From Novosphingobium sp. 28-62-57 (GTDB lineage Bacteria > Pseudomonadota > Alphaproteobacteria > Sphingomonadales > Sphingomonadaceae): 64,000 nt of DNA. Each line of letters begins with the position of its first letter. Position 1 is the first letter of the stretch. Position numbers and translations under genes: made by a program. Below are positions 1 to 9,062 of this stretch, piece after piece. The DNA is taken from assembly GCA_002256985.1 (NCBI GenBank), contig NCGO01000003.1:124001-188000 (forward strand). Direction: 5' to 3'. A model generated the notes under the pieces. It was not told the origin of the DNA. It worked only from the letters and a program-made list of their open reading frames with translations, and did no database searches.

Positions 1-1
1 G

Positions 2-1126
2 CGCGGGTTTACCTTTGCGCAAATGCTCGATGCCGACGGGCGGCTGATGGATCTGGGCACCAAAGGATCAGGCCAAACGCCGTGGAGCCGCGCGGGTGAC
101 GGGCGGCTGACGCTGAAAGGCGCGATGCGCGAAATTCTGGCGACCGAAATGCTCGAAGCACTGGGCGTGAACACCAGCCGGACGTTTTCGGTGATCGAAA
201 CCGGCGAAAAGCTGTGGCGCGGGGACGAGCCAAGCCCCACGCGCTCTGCCGTGATGGTGCGGCTAAGCCATGGGCACGTCCGCATCGGCACGTTTCAGCG
301 GCTGGCCGCGCTGGAACTGGAAGACGAGATGGCGCAACTGGTCAGCTACTGTCTGGCCAATTTTCCAGGCGGAGCATTTCCCGATGCGCCGCACCCTGCT
401 GTGCGGTTTTTCAATCAGGTGGTTGAACGCATGGCCGATATGGCGGCCAGTTACATGGTGGCAGGCTTTGTCCATGGCGTGCTCAATTCGGACAACATGA
501 ACGTGACGGGCGAAAGCTTTGACTATGGTCCATGGCGCTGGCTGCCAAAGTGGGAGCCGGGCTTTACGGCTGCGTATTTCGACCATTCAGGCCTCTATGC
601 CTATGGCCGCCAGCCTGAGGCAATCCATTGGAACTGCGGGCAATTGGCCATCGCCCTGCGCTCTTTGGTGGAGGCCGCGCCGCTGATCGAGGCGCTGAAC
701 CGCTATCCGGCGCTTTACCAAGAGGCGATGGCGCGGCGCTGGTGCTGGCGGCTCGGCGTGGAACCGCGCGGGATCGAAGAGGACACCGCGCTGATCGGGG
801 CGTGCGAGCAGGCCATGGTGGCGCAGGGGATCGGGCCGGATGCGTTCTTCTTTGCCCATCGCGGTGGGCGTGGCCCCTTTGCCGATAGTGCCGAAGGCGC
901 GGCGCTAAAAGAGGCGCTGGCGGCCTATACTGCGGCCGACAGTAGCCATGCGTACTGGGCAGACCCTGCACCGCAGGCCATGCTGATCGATGAAGTGGAA
1001 GCGATCTGGCAGCCAATTGCCGAAAGCGACGATTGGTCAGCGCTTCATGCCAAAGTGGCCGCCGTGCGCCGCGCAGGCGGAGCATTGGGGCCAAAGCCGT
1101 TGGCTATGGGCCACACAGCTGCCTGA
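2..1126 (+). CDS. selO: Protein adenylyltransferase SelO, 5'-truncated by window edge
   Basis: The reading frame is open from base 2, so the true start lies upstream; about 374 C-terminal residues of a protein usually 450-490 long are visible. The SelO (YdiU/UPF0061) family is a pseudokinase-fold enzyme that transfers AMP from ATP to protein hydroxyls and responds to oxidative stress. Family signatures are visible: GTKGSGQTPWSR near the window start, followed by the segment TLKGAMREIL, and NSDNMNVTGESFDYGPW, which holds the catalytic Asp (NSDN) and the metal-binding Asp (FDYGP). It is followed after 127 bases by astD in the same direction. Identification is from the family motifs; the N-terminal glycine-rich loop is outside the window. 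Confidence 0.93.
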   Translation, partial: RGFTFAQMLDADGRLMDLGTKGSGQTPWSRAGDGRLTLKGAMREILATEMLEALGVNTSRTFSVIETGEKLWRGDEPSPTRSAVMVRLSHGHVRIGTFQRLAALELEDEMAQLVSYCLANFPGGAFPDAPHPAVRFFNQVVERMADMAASYMVAGFVHGVLNSDNMNVTGESFDYGPWRWLPKWEPGFTAAYFDHSGLYAYGRQPEAIHWNCGQLAIALRSLVEAAPLIEALNRYPALYQEAMARRWCWRLGVEPRGIEEDTALIGACEQAMVAQGIGPDAFFFAHRGGRGPFADSAEGAALKEALAAYTAADSSHAYWADPAPQAMLIDEVEAIWQPIAESDDWSALHAKVAAVRRAGGALGPKPLAMGHTAA

Positions 1127-1171
1127 AATCGTGCAGCAAGGGTGGCACGAAGCCAAATTGTTGTTTAATCA

Positions 1172-1190
1172 GTAACGTCTGACGCGTTAC
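1172..1190. promoter_or_regulatory. Inverted repeat, candidate operator of the astD-like gene
   Basis: GTAACG (1172-1177) and CGTTAC (1185-1190) form perfect 6-bp arms around a 7-base spacer in the 127-base gap before the dehydrogenase gene. It lies about 65 bases before the GTG start, where a promoter would be expected. Operator function is inference; no adjacent regulator gene is present. Confidence 0.3.
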
Positions 1191-1253
1191 GGTACGGCGC
1201 AACAACCGCGACCACCGGTTTGCGAACATACCTTGAAAGAGCGGGCATAATCT

Positions 1254-2669
1254 GTGGCAGTTGCCGAAATCGTATCTTATGAACCTGCCACCGGCGCGGA
1301 AGTGTGGCGCGGCAAAGTTGGCGATGTTGAAGATGTCGTCGCGCGCGCGCGGCGCGCCTGGCCCGCTTGGGCTGGGCAGCCACTGGCCACGCGCATCGAA
1401 CTGGTCCGCCGCTTTGCCAATGAAGTGCGCAAGGATGCCGACAAGCTGGCCACGATGATCGCGCGCGAAACCGGCAAACCCATGTGGGAGGCCCGCACCG
1501 AAGTTGAAAGCGTTATCAACAAGGTGGAGATTTCGGTCCGCGCCTATGCCGACCGCACTTCGCAACGCAAGCTGGATTCCGCGCTGCAGGGCACAGCGGC
1601 GCTGCGGCACAAACCGCATGGCGTGATGGCGGTGCTGGGGCCATACAACTTCCCCGCGCACTTGCCCAATGGCCATATCGTGCCCGCGCTGATTGCCGGG
1701 AATGTGGTGATCTTCAAGCCTTCGGAAAAGACGCCTGCCACGGGCGAAATGCTGGCGCAGTGTTTCCATCGTGCCGGCATTTCCGCAGCCATCGTGCAGG
1801 TCCTGATCGGTGGGCCGCAAGAGGGCCAGGCGCTGGTGGCGCACGATGGCATCGATGGCGTGCTGTTTACCGGATCGGTCCATGCCGGCATCGCGATCAA
1901 CCGCAAGCTGGCATCGAACCCCGGCAAGATGGTTGCGCTGGAAATGGGCGGCAACAACCCGATGGTGGTGTGGGATACCCCCAAGATTCAGGACGCGGCC
2001 ACGCTGATTGTGCAATCGGCCTTCACCAGCGCCGGGCAGCGCTGCACCGCGGCGCGGCGGCTGATCGTCAAGGCTTCGATCTATGACGAGATCATGGGCG
2101 AAGTGAAGCGTCTGGCCGACCGCATCATCGTGGGCGCGCCGTTTGATGAACCATCGCCCTTCATGGGCCCGGTGATCGACAATCGCACTGCCGATGGCCT
2201 GACCGAAAGCTTTGTCTATCTGCTGTCCTCGGGCGGGCGGCCGATCAAGCATATGGTGCGGTTGCAGCCCGACCTGCCGTTCCTCTCGCCTGCGATCATC
2301 GATGTTACAGACGTTGCCGAACGGCCCGATGTGGAACTGTTCGGCCCGCTGCTGCAGGTGGTGAAGGTCAACGATTTCGATGAAGCGATTGCCGAGGCCA
2401 ACAATACCCGCTTTGGCCTTGCCGCATCGCTGATTGGCGGCGATCCACAGGATTACAACCGCTTCTGGGCCAATATCCGCGCAGGTGTGGTCAACTGGAA
2501 CCGGCCCACCAATGGCGCATCATCAGCCGCCCCGTTTGGCGGCGTCGGACTTTCAGGCAATCATCGGCCCAGCGCCTATTACGCAGCCGATTATTGTGCC
2601 TATCCGGTTGCATCCAGCGAGATGGACCAGCCGCGCGCCAGCATCGGCGTGGGCCTGCGCAGCGACTGA
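1254..2669 (+). CDS. astD: N-succinylglutamate 5-semialdehyde dehydrogenase (AstD-type)
   Basis: This is a 471-residue NAD(P)-dependent aldehyde dehydrogenase. AstD oxidises N-succinylglutamate semialdehyde to N-succinylglutamate in the arginine succinyltransferase (AST) pathway. Visible motifs are GPYNFPAHLPNGHIVPAL around residue 130 (AstD-like), the general-base Glu230 in LEMGGNNP and the catalytic Cys264 in SAGQRCTAARR. The start is GTG at 1254, preceded by a weak purine-rich GAAAGAG. None of astA, astB, astC or astE is next to it: the upstream gene is selO and the downstream genes are unrelated, so the arginine role is inferred from family similarity alone. Another semialdehyde could be the substrate. 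Confidence 0.85.
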   Translation: MAVAEIVSYEPATGAEVWRGKVGDVEDVVARARRAWPAWAGQPLATRIELVRRFANEVRKDADKLATMIARETGKPMWEARTEVESVINKVEISVRAYADRTSQRKLDSALQGTAALRHKPHGVMAVLGPYNFPAHLPNGHIVPALIAGNVVIFKPSEKTPATGEMLAQCFHRAGISAAIVQVLIGGPQEGQALVAHDGIDGVLFTGSVHAGIAINRKLASNPGKMVALEMGGNNPMVVWDTPKIQDAATLIVQSAFTSAGQRCTAARRLIVKASIYDEIMGEVKRLADRIIVGAPFDEPSPFMGPVIDNRTADGLTESFVYLLSSGGRPIKHMVRLQPDLPFLSPAIIDVTDVAERPDVELFGPLLQVVKVNDFDEAIAEANNTRFGLAASLIGGDPQDYNRFWANIRAGVVNWNRPTNGASSAAPFGGVGLSGNHRPSAYYAADYCAYPVASSEMDQPRASIGVGLRSD

Positions 2670-2903
2670 TCAGCCCGCAGGGTTTGCATCGGGAAGGGGC
2701 AGCGCCGGATCGACAGGCCCGCCGGGCTTGATCGCCAGATTGCGCATGTTCTGTTGGGTAAGATCAGGATCGACCATCAGCTGGCCCTGCAATGCCTCGG
2801 CCATGACCGGATCGAGCGGCGCGCCATCCTGCTCCACTTTTGGTGAACCGCAGGCGGCAAGGCCAAGATGAAGGGCCAGAATGATCATGCCGTTCAAACG
2901 CAT
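2670..2903 (-). CDS. Small predicted lipoprotein
   Basis: This 77-residue protein has a short N-terminal hydrophobic segment ending in the lipobox LAAC (Cys at residue 18) and then a Pro/Asp-rich tail, which suggests signal peptidase II processing and membrane anchoring. It is convergent with astD: its stop abuts the astD stop with no spacing. No domain is recognised and no function can be assigned. ATG at 2903 is the natural start because it directly opens the signal peptide. Confidence 0.65.
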   Translation of the reverse strand: MRLNGMIILALHLGLAACGSPKVEQDGAPLDPVMAEALQGQLMVDPDLTQQNMRNLAIKPGGPVDPALPLPDANPAG

Positions 2904-3012
2904 GACATGGCCTTATCAGCGATGTGGTTAAGAAAAAGGGAGCGCCCCACCGCAGTGGAACGCTCCCCCTTTGCCAACCGTTCAGTGCGACCCGAAGGGC
3001 GGGCTTATTTCA

Positions 3013-3495
3013 TTAGCGGCAACGGCTACCACCACGATCCACTTCGCGGCCCAGCAGCGCGCCACCGGCTGCGCCAAGCACTGCGCCAAGCGTGCGGTCA
3101 CCGCGGCGTCCGGCCACTTCACGGCCAACCAGCGCCCCTGCCACGCCACCGATCAGCAGGCCGGTGGTGCCATCATTGCGGCGGCAGTAGTACCGGCCGT
3201 CATTGCCGCGCCAGTATCCGCGGTTGCCGTTCCAGTTGTTGCGGTTATTCCAGCGACGATCATCGCGGCCCCGGCGATCATTCCAGCCGCGGCGATCACC
3301 CCAGCGCCGATCGTCATCATCGTCATCCCAGTTCCACTGCGAGCCCATGTCCATCCGGCCCAGATTCATCTGGCTGGCCGTTTCAATCTGGGTCTGGGGC
3401 AGCGCCGCTGCCGAGGCAGGCACTGCGACAACGAGGGTCGAGCCAGCAGTCAGGGCTGCAACAAGACCTAGTGCGGTGTTCTTCATCTTGAACAT
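3013..3495 (-). CDS. Glycine-zipper 2TM-domain periplasmic protein
   Basis: The protein has 160 residues. A signal peptide ends near PASAAA (about residue 29). A highly charged Asp/Arg/Asn/Trp-rich middle follows (about residues 45-100, a run of six Asp then RRW/NNW repeats). The C-terminal glycine-zipper reads TGLLIGGVAGALVGREVAG followed by a second copy, LGAVLGAAGGALLGREV. Such 17-kDa-antigen-like zippers insert in or associate with the outer membrane. The ATG at 3495 is preceded by a good GGAGAAG Shine-Dalgarno; an ATG further upstream (3576) has none and adds a non-signal N-terminus. Function is unknown, probably envelope related. Confidence 0.8.
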   Translation of the reverse strand: MFKMKNTALGLVAALTAGSTLVVAVPASAAALPQTQIETASQMNLGRMDMGSQWNWDDDDDDRRWGDRRGWNDRRGRDDRRWNNRNNWNGNRGYWRGNDGRYYCRRNDGTTGLLIGGVAGALVGREVAGRRGDRTLGAVLGAAGGALLGREVDRGGSRCR

Positions 3496-3701
3496 GGTCT
3501 TCTCCTCCATCTGTTGGAGAGCAGCCCTTGATTGCGGCTGGTCCCGGTCTTCGTGATGGTTAAGGTTTAACCCCACGAACCTGAACCGAGAGCAACCGGC
3601 CTGTCAGATTCGGCGTTTGCGATGAAGCGTTGTTTTTCGTCGACGAAATGGCGGTGATTAGGCCCTTGGCCCGCGCCGCCATTGCTGGCAGGGCGGCGCG
3701 C

Positions 3702-4592
3702 ATGACTTCTGCTGAGACATTCCGCCGCGGCCTTGTGGCAGCGATCTGCGCCTATATCTGCTGGGGCCTGTTGCCGCTCTATTTCAAGGCGCTGCATGTG
3801 GTTCCCCCGCTCGAACTGGTGGGCTGGCGCGTGGTGTTCACACTGCCGGTGTGCATGGCCATCGTGATGGTGCGTGGCCAGCTTTCGGAACTGCGCGCAG
3901 CCTTTGCCAACCCGCGCGTGCTGGGCCTGATGGCGCTGAGCGCGCTGCTGATTGCGACAAACTGGCTGATCTATGTGATCGCCATCAACACGGGCCACGT
4001 GCTGGCGACAAGCCTGGGCTACTACATCAACCCGCTGATCAACGTGGTGCTGGGCACGGTGTTTCTGGGCGAACGGTTGAGCCGGGTGCAATGGGGCGCG
4101 GTGGTGTTGGCAGGCGTTGGCATCGCGCTGCTGCTTGCAGGTGCGGTTGACACGCTGGCCATTGCGCTGACCTTGGCAGTCTCGTTTGCGTTCTATGGCT
4201 TTGTGCGCAAGCAGGCCCCGGTTGGCGCGGTGCCGGGACTGACCATTGAGACGACGGTCCTGTTGATACCGGCCATCGCCGTCGTCGCCATGGCGGCTGG
4301 ATCGGCAAATGGCAGCAGCATAACCCTTGGCAGCTGGACCACCCCACTGATCGTGGCATCAGGCATCGCGACGGCGGTGCCCCTCCTGCTCTTCGCTGTC
4401 GCCGCGCGGAGCCTGCCGCTGTCGACGCTGGGCTTTGTGCAGTTCATAGCGCCTACGATCAGCTTCATGCTGGGGCTGATCGTATTTGGCGAAAAGCTCG
4501 ATGCCACGCGGCTCGCCTCGTTCGCGCTAATCTGGGCGGCGATTGCGCTTTACAGCTGGGACATGGCCAAGCGCGCTCACGCGGCGCGCTGA
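3702..4592 (+). CDS. rarD: EamA-family transporter RarD
   Basis: This is a 296-residue protein with about ten hydrophobic helices in two EamA repeats. The opening segment (GLVAAICAYICWGLLPLYFK) is typical of RarD, the chloramphenicol-sensitivity protein. E. coli RarD has the same length when the ATG at 3702 is used. Earlier in-frame ATGs at 3630 and 3648 would add a charged tail, and no strong Shine-Dalgarno decides between them. Substrate is not known for most family members. It is convergent with pyrC, with one base between the stops. Confidence 0.85.
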   Translation: MTSAETFRRGLVAAICAYICWGLLPLYFKALHVVPPLELVGWRVVFTLPVCMAIVMVRGQLSELRAAFANPRVLGLMALSALLIATNWLIYVIAINTGHVLATSLGYYINPLINVVLGTVFLGERLSRVQWGAVVLAGVGIALLLAGAVDTLAIALTLAVSFAFYGFVRKQAPVGAVPGLTIETTVLLIPAIAVVAMAAGSANGSSITLGSWTTPLIVASGIATAVPLLLFAVAARSLPLSTLGFVQFIAPTISFMLGLIVFGEKLDATRLASFALIWAAIALYSWDMAKRAHAAR

Positions 4593-4593
4593 A

Positions 4594-5643
4594 CTATTCG
4601 GCCAAGCGCCACTTCAGCGTTTCCCCTGCATGGAACGGCACGATCATGGTGCCGTTGCAGTCCAGCACCTCCGGCACTGAAACCGGAGCATTTTCCAGCG
4701 TGATCGTGCCTTCGTTCACCGGCATCCGATAAAACGCCGGGCCATTGAGCGAGGCAAAGGCCTCGAACCGGTCAAGCGCACCTTCCTCGTCAAATACGGT
4801 GACATAGCTTTCGAGCGCAAAGGGCGCATTGAAGATGCCCGCACAGCCGCAGGCGGTCTCTTTCAAATGTTTGGCGTGGGGCGCGGTATCGGTGCCCAGG
4901 AACACGCGGTCACAATCCGATGTGGCAAACGCGCGCAGCGCCAGCCGGTGCTTTTCACGCTTGGCCACAGGCAGGCAAAACGCATGCGGGCGAATGCCGC
5001 CCACCAGCATCGCATTGCGGTTGATATGCAGGTGCTGCGGCGTGATCGTGGCGGCCATGTTCGGCCCGCCATCCCGGACAAAATGCGCAGCTTCCTCGGT
5101 CGTGATGTGTTCGAACACGATTCGCAGATCGGGCATGTCGGCCACCAACCGCGTCAGCGTGCGTTCGATGAATACGGCCTCACGATCAAAGATATCGACG
5201 TGGTTGTCGGTCACTTCGCCATGGATCAGCAGCGGCATGCCGATGCGCTGCATGGCTTCCAACACCGGATAGATATTGCGGATATCGGTCACGCCATGCG
5301 CCGATCCGGTGGTGGCATGGGCCGGATAGAGCTTGGCGGCAACGAACACGCCCTGCGCAAAGCCGCGTTCCACTTCGCCGATGTCGGTCGAATCGGTGAG
5401 ATAGAGCGTCATCAGCGGGGTGAAATCGCTGTCTTCGGGGAGAGCGGCCAGAATGCGGTCACGATAGGCCGCAACGCCTGCCACATCGGTCATCGGCGGG
5501 GCAAGGTTGGGCATCACGATCGCGCGGGCAAACTGCCGCGCGGTATGAGGCACGACGCCCACCAGGACGTCCTTGTCGCGCAAGTGGGTGTGCCAGTCAT
5601 CGGGGCGGCGGATCGTGAGAGTCGCAGGGGCTGTCGAAGTCAT
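4594..5643 (-). CDS. pyrC: Dihydroorotase, homodimeric PyrC type
   Basis: The 349-residue enzyme catalyses the reversible cyclisation of carbamoyl-aspartate to dihydroorotate in pyrimidine synthesis. The metal motif DDWHTHLRD (His18, His20) is at the N-terminus. The carboxylated lysine lies in [12 protein letters not shown], later zinc ligands in LIHGEVTD and FEHITTEEA, and the catalytic Asp in FLGTDTAPH. Length and motifs fit the short class II PyrC of E. coli rather than the long class I enzyme. It is divergent from ygfZ, with a 40-base shared promoter gap. Confidence 0.96.
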   Translation of the reverse strand: MTSTAPATLTIRRPDDWHTHLRDKDVLVGVVPHTARQFARAIVMPNLAPPMTDVAGVAAYRDRILAALPEDSDFTPLMTLYLTDSTDIGEVERGFAQGVFVAAKLYPAHATTGSAHGVTDIRNIYPVLEAMQRIGMPLLIHGEVTDNHVDIFDREAVFIERTLTRLVADMPDLRIVFEHITTEEAAHFVRDGGPNMAATITPQHLHINRNAMLVGGIRPHAFCLPVAKREKHRLALRAFATSDCDRVFLGTDTAPHAKHLKETACGCAGIFNAPFALESYVTVFDEEGALDRFEAFASLNGPAFYRMPVNEGTITLENAPVSVPEVLDCNGTMIVPFHAGETLKWRLAE

Positions 5644-5683
5644 GCCCTTCCCCTTAGCCTTGGCTGCGCTTATCTACCAGTCC

Positions 5684-6430
5684 ATGACCGACACACCTTC
5701 ACGTCTGTTCGAACGCGCCCTGATCCGCTTGTCCCCGCTGGACCCTGCCGAGGACGTCGCCGCCTTTCTGCAGGGGCTCGTCACCAATGACGTAAAAGGC
5801 CCGCTGCCGGTCTGGACCGCGCTGCTGACGCCGCAGGGCAAGGTCTTGTTCGATTTCCTCGTCTGGCCCGACGGGACGGATGGCTTGCTGCTCGATTGCG
5901 AGGCCGCACAGGCCGATGCTCTGGCCAAGCGGCTGACGCTCTACCGCTTGCGCCGCAAGATCGGGATCGCCCGCGCAGATGACCTTGGCGTCTACTGGCA
6001 GGGCCATCCCGGAGACGGTGGTGCAAACGATCCTCGCCTGTCCGCACTAGGACAGCGCTGGATCGGCACCGCTTCGGCAGACGATGCACCAGCCGATGAC
6101 GCATGGCGCGCGCATCGCCTGTCGCTCGGCGTGACCGAGGGGCAGGCTGAACTGGGCAATGGCGAAGTGCTCTGGCTGGAATGCAACGCGGTCGACCTGA
6201 ACGGCGTCAGCTTTACCAAGGGCTGCTACGTGGGACAGGAGAACACCGCGCGGATGAACTGGCGGCAGAAAGTAAACCGCAGACTCGTGGTGGTGCCACT
6301 GGCCCAATCCGATCCGGCGCGGCAGCGCGCAGCCTATCCCGATCTCGGGCTGGCGGTAGACCACCGTCGGATTGAGGACATCGCAGACGACCTCGCTCCG
6401 GCATGGATGTCGCTTAAGGCTCCTGAGTAA
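5684..6430 (+). CDS. ygfZ: Folate-binding YgfZ/GcvT-like Fe-S cluster protein
   Basis: This 248-residue GcvT-fold protein carries the signature KGCYVGQENTARM near residue 180, whose Cys is conserved in YgfZ/IBA57 proteins. The family supports folate-dependent assembly or repair of Fe-S clusters. ATG at 5684 is chosen because it begins just before the conserved LFERALIRLSP strand; an upstream ATG at 5642 would extend into the pyrC promoter. The 3' end overlaps the tetR gene tail to tail by 17 bases. Confidence 0.88.
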   Translation: MTDTPSRLFERALIRLSPLDPAEDVAAFLQGLVTNDVKGPLPVWTALLTPQGKVLFDFLVWPDGTDGLLLDCEAAQADALAKRLTLYRLRRKIGIARADDLGVYWQGHPGDGGANDPRLSALGQRWIGTASADDAPADDAWRAHRLSLGVTEGQAELGNGEVLWLECNAVDLNGVSFTKGCYVGQENTARMNWRQKVNRRLVVVPLAQSDPARQRAAYPDLGLAVDHRRIEDIADDLAPAWMSLKAPE

Positions 6431-7001
6431 CCTCTGCCTGCACGATCCCTTCGGTCAGCATCTGCTCGGCCCGGTCCCGCGCCGCATCGCGTGGCAATTC
6501 CAGCGCCTGCGCCAAAGGCCCGCCCATCAGCGCATCACCCAGCGCCATCAGCGTGAGCGCCAGCGTAGTGCTCCGCTGGGTGCCGGATTGATATTCATCC
6601 AGATCGACCACCAGATCGTGGATCGTATCGACAATCGGATCGAGCGCATCTTCATTGCCGGACAGCAGCATCCACGAGGCAAGCGCGCCCGCACCCTCTT
6701 TGTCAAAGGCATCAAATGTCAGGTCAACCACATCGCGCGGGGAACCGATGCCGGAGCGGCTGGCGATGACCGCATCGCGAATCGTCGCGCAGATCGTTTC
6801 TGCCAGATGCTTGGCCAGTGCCTTTTGCAGACCCGCCGCTGATCCGAAATGGTGCAGCAGGTTGGCATGGGTGCGCCCGATTCGTCCCGCTACAGCTTTC
6901 AGCGTCACCGCCTGCGGCCCGGTTTCGACCAGCAAACCGCGCGCGGCTTCGAGCGCGGCCATGCGGCTTTCCTCGGGCGGGAGACGCTTTCTTATTGACA
7001 T
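6414..7001 (-). CDS. TetR/AcrR-family transcriptional regulator
   Basis: The protein has 195 residues. The N-terminal TetR DNA-binding domain has its helix-turn-helix at about residues 32-55 (VTLKAVAGRIGRTHANLLHH), followed by an all-helical ligand domain. ATG at 7001 is used; a second ATG at 7013 would overlap the promoter of the divergent gene. The 28-base spacing to the divergently transcribed metal-dependent hydrolase suggests that it controls that gene and itself. The effector is unknown. The 3' end overlaps ygfZ by 17 bases. Confidence 0.88.
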   Translation of the reverse strand: MSIRKRLPPEESRMAALEAARGLLVETGPQAVTLKAVAGRIGRTHANLLHHFGSAAGLQKALAKHLAETICATIRDAVIASRSGIGSPRDVVDLTFDAFDKEGAGALASWMLLSGNEDALDPIVDTIHDLVVDLDEYQSGTQRSTTLALTLMALGDALMGGPLAQALELPRDAARDRAEQMLTEGIVQAEVTQEP

Positions 7002-7029
7002 TGGTGTAAGCATGCCTAAATTTTGGCCC

Positions 7030-7923
7030 ATGAACGCCATGACCCCTTCCATCGCCCTAGAACGCAGCGCGCCGACCGGCAAGGCTGTGCCCACGCCCAC
7101 TGATCTGACGATCACGATACGGGACCGCCGCTTTGGTCGCAATGAGCCTGCGGGCCGCTGGTGGCTGAACAACGATCCGATCGCCACGGCATGGCACAAC
7201 GCGCTGTCGGCCACGTTCCCGCGTGGCGAGGCCTTCTTTATCGAAGCGGTCAAAGCCCACCGCGATAGCGTGCCGCCCAAGCTTGAGGCCGAAATCCGCG
7301 CGTTCGTGCGGCAGGAAATCAACCACACGCGCGAACACGTCGCGTTCAACCGTGCCGCCGAAAACGCGGGCTATGACATTGCCCGCATCGACAAGCGGGT
7401 GGAGGAAATGCTGGCGCTGACCAAGGATCGCCCGGTCATCCTGAACCTTGCCGCCACGATGGCGCTGGAACACTATACCGCGATGATGGCGCACGAATTC
7501 CTTGCCAACCCGGCCCATTTTGCAGGGTCCGAACAGGAACCGGCGGACATGTGGCGCTGGCACGCGATCGAGGAGATCGAGCACAAGGGCGTGGCCTATG
7601 ACACCTGGCTCCACGCCACCCGCGATTGGAGCCGGTGGAAGCGCTGGAAGGTCAAATCGCTGATGATGGTGATCGTGACCAAGAATTTCCTGACTCACCG
7701 GATCGAGGACACACTCGATCTGCTGGAACAGGATGGACTGACCGGCGCGAAGTGGAAGTGGAAGCTGGCAGCCTATCTGCTGTGGAAGCCCGGCGTGGTC
7801 CGCCGCATCTTCCCTGCGTGGATCAGCTACTTCCTGCCCGGCTTCCACCCCTGGCAGTATGACGACCGCGCGCTGATCAACAAGGCCGACAGCGAATTTC
7901 CCGATGCGGTGATGAAGCGCTGA
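7030..7923 (+). CDS. Predicted metal-dependent hydrolase (PF10118/COG3687)
   Basis: This 297-residue protein is related to ferritin-like di-iron proteins: repeated E/H pairs are visible in RQEINHTREHVAFNR, MALEHYTAMMAHEF and WHAIEEIEHKGVAYDTW. These fit the COG3687 predicted metal-dependent hydrolase family, whose substrate is unsettled. A C-terminal aromatic and basic region (KWKLAAYLLWKPG) may sit at a membrane. ATG at 7030 is preferred; 7012 and 7039 are alternatives. It is divergent from the TetR gene, which probably represses it, and ends at a strong terminator. Confidence 0.82.
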   Translation: MNAMTPSIALERSAPTGKAVPTPTDLTITIRDRRFGRNEPAGRWWLNNDPIATAWHNALSATFPRGEAFFIEAVKAHRDSVPPKLEAEIRAFVRQEINHTREHVAFNRAAENAGYDIARIDKRVEEMLALTKDRPVILNLAATMALEHYTAMMAHEFLANPAHFAGSEQEPADMWRWHAIEEIEHKGVAYDTWLHATRDWSRWKRWKVKSLMMVIVTKNFLTHRIEDTLDLLEQDGLTGAKWKWKLAAYLLWKPGVVRRIFPAWISYFLPGFHPWQYDDRALINKADSEFPDAVMKR

Positions 7924-7931
7924 AGTGTGAA

Positions 7932-7955
7932 GGGCTCCCCACCGGGAGCCCTTTT
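7932..7955 (+). terminator. Rho-independent terminator after the metal-dependent hydrolase
   Basis: GGGCTCCC (7932-7939) and GGGAGCCC (7944-7951) form a perfect 8-bp stem with a 4-base loop, followed by TTTT, starting 8 bases after the stop codon. Confidence 0.9.
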
Positions 7956-7964
7956 CTCATACCG

Positions 7965-8534
7965 TCAAGCCGCGCGGCGCATGCCTGCAAAATTGCCGTC
8001 ACCCGGCCCATCGCAATCGAGCGGCGCTGCCAGATCGATGGCATGAACGGGCGCTGCAACCGGTTCGCTGCGTGCAGGGCTTTGGACCCTGCGGACTTCG
8101 CCGGTGGGCCGAAACCCAGCCTTTGTCAGCACGCGCGCAGACCCGGCGTTGTCCACAAACGGCGTGGCAATCACGCGCCGATGGCCAAGTGCCCGCGCAA
8201 GGCTGAGCACAGCGCGGGCCGCTTCGGTGGCAAAGCCCTGCCCCCAAAACGGCTGCCCGAGCCAGTAACCCAGCTCCGTTTCGGCACCGAATTGCGCCAG
8301 ACCGATGCATCCGATCAATCGCGATCCGTGCGCACCGGGCAGCGTGATAAAGAAGTGCGGGTGCTTCTGATCCTGCGCCAAGGACGAGAAGCTCTTTGCA
8401 TCGTCCGGGCCATAGGGCCATGGCGCACGTGCAAGATTGCGCACGACCGCCTCATCATCGATCAGCGCGTGGAGTTCGGCCCAGTCCTCTGGCCAACCGG
8501 GCCGCAGGAACAATCTTTCACTGCGAATGAACAT
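7965..8534 (-). CDS. GNAT-family N-acetyltransferase (RimJ/RimL-like)
   Basis: This 189-residue protein has the Acetyltransf_3 layout. The N-terminal strand is SERLFLRPGWPEDW, the acetyl-CoA binding loop is QPFWGQGFATEAARAVL near residue 95, and NAGSARVLTKAGF follows near 128. Such proteins acetylate amines, including protein N-termini and small molecules; the substrate cannot be told from sequence. The C-terminal 40 residues are Pro/Ala/Asp-rich and less conserved. It converges on the terminator of the preceding gene. Confidence 0.85.
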   Translation of the reverse strand: MFIRSERLFLRPGWPEDWAELHALIDDEAVVRNLARAPWPYGPDDAKSFSSLAQDQKHPHFFITLPGAHGSRLIGCIGLAQFGAETELGYWLGQPFWGQGFATEAARAVLSLARALGHRRVIATPFVDNAGSARVLTKAGFRPTGEVRRVQSPARSEPVAAPVHAIDLAAPLDCDGPGDGNFAGMRRAA

Positions 8535-8673
8535 ACAAAGTCTCCGTACTCGGCGCCTTTGTTCGCGCAGCTAAGCAGTTGCGATGACAAAGGTATTGCG
8601 TCCTGCGCCGGACCGGACGGGGAACGGGTCCGATTGCGAGGGAACGCGGTTTGCGTCCGAGGGAGACATGAAA

Positions 8674-8703
8674 AGAGGGAGATGGGCGGGGCCCTCTCCC
8701 TCT
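8674..8703 (-). terminator. Rho-independent terminator of rplU-rpmA
   Basis: AGAGGGAGA (8674-8682) and TCTCCCTCT (8695-8703) are perfect 9-bp arms. On the minus strand the stem is followed by TTTT (AAAA at 8671-8674 on the plus strand). It lies about 65 bases beyond the rpmA stop. A second hairpin (CCAGCGT 8709-8715 / ACGCTGG 8720-8726) lies between them. Confidence 0.85.
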
Positions 8704-8768
8704 ATCGGCCAGCGTCTTAACGCTGGCGGGGCCACCCCATCGGGACGGCCCTTTGCATGACCATCCGG

Positions 8769-9038
8769 TTATTCTGCGGCTTCGGCCATAATGTCCACCG
8801 ACACATACTTGCGGTCGAGCTTTCCGCCATGGAAGCGCACGCGGCCTTCGGTCAGCGCGAACAAGGTGTGATCCTTGCCGATGCCGACGTTGGCGCCCGG
8901 GTATACGCGGGTGCCGCGCTGACGGATGATGATGTTGCCGCCGATCACTTCCTGACCGCCGAACTTCTTAACGCCAAGGCGGCGGCCTGCTGAGTCGCGA
9001 CCGTTGCGCGAAGATCCGCCTGCTTTCTTATGTGCCAT
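8769..9038 (-). CDS. rpmA: 50S ribosomal protein L27
   Basis: The 89-residue protein begins [20 protein letters not shown], the diagnostic L27 N-terminus that reaches the peptidyl-transferase centre; no cleavable N-terminal extension of the Firmicutes type is present. It lies 24 bases downstream of rplU and ends before a strong terminator, forming the usual rplU-rpmA operon. Confidence 0.98.
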   Translation of the reverse strand: MAHKKAGGSSRNGRDSAGRRLGVKKFGGQEVIGGNIIIRQRGTRVYPGANVGIGKDHTLFALTEGRVRFHGGKLDRKYVSVDIMAEAAE

Positions 9039-9062
9039 CTCAGATTACTCCGAATTCTGCTT

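Noticed and set aside
6414..6430. Possible frameshift where ygfZ and tetR overlap
   Set aside because: Both proteins have full-length family sizes; a 17-base tail-to-tail overlap is sufficient.
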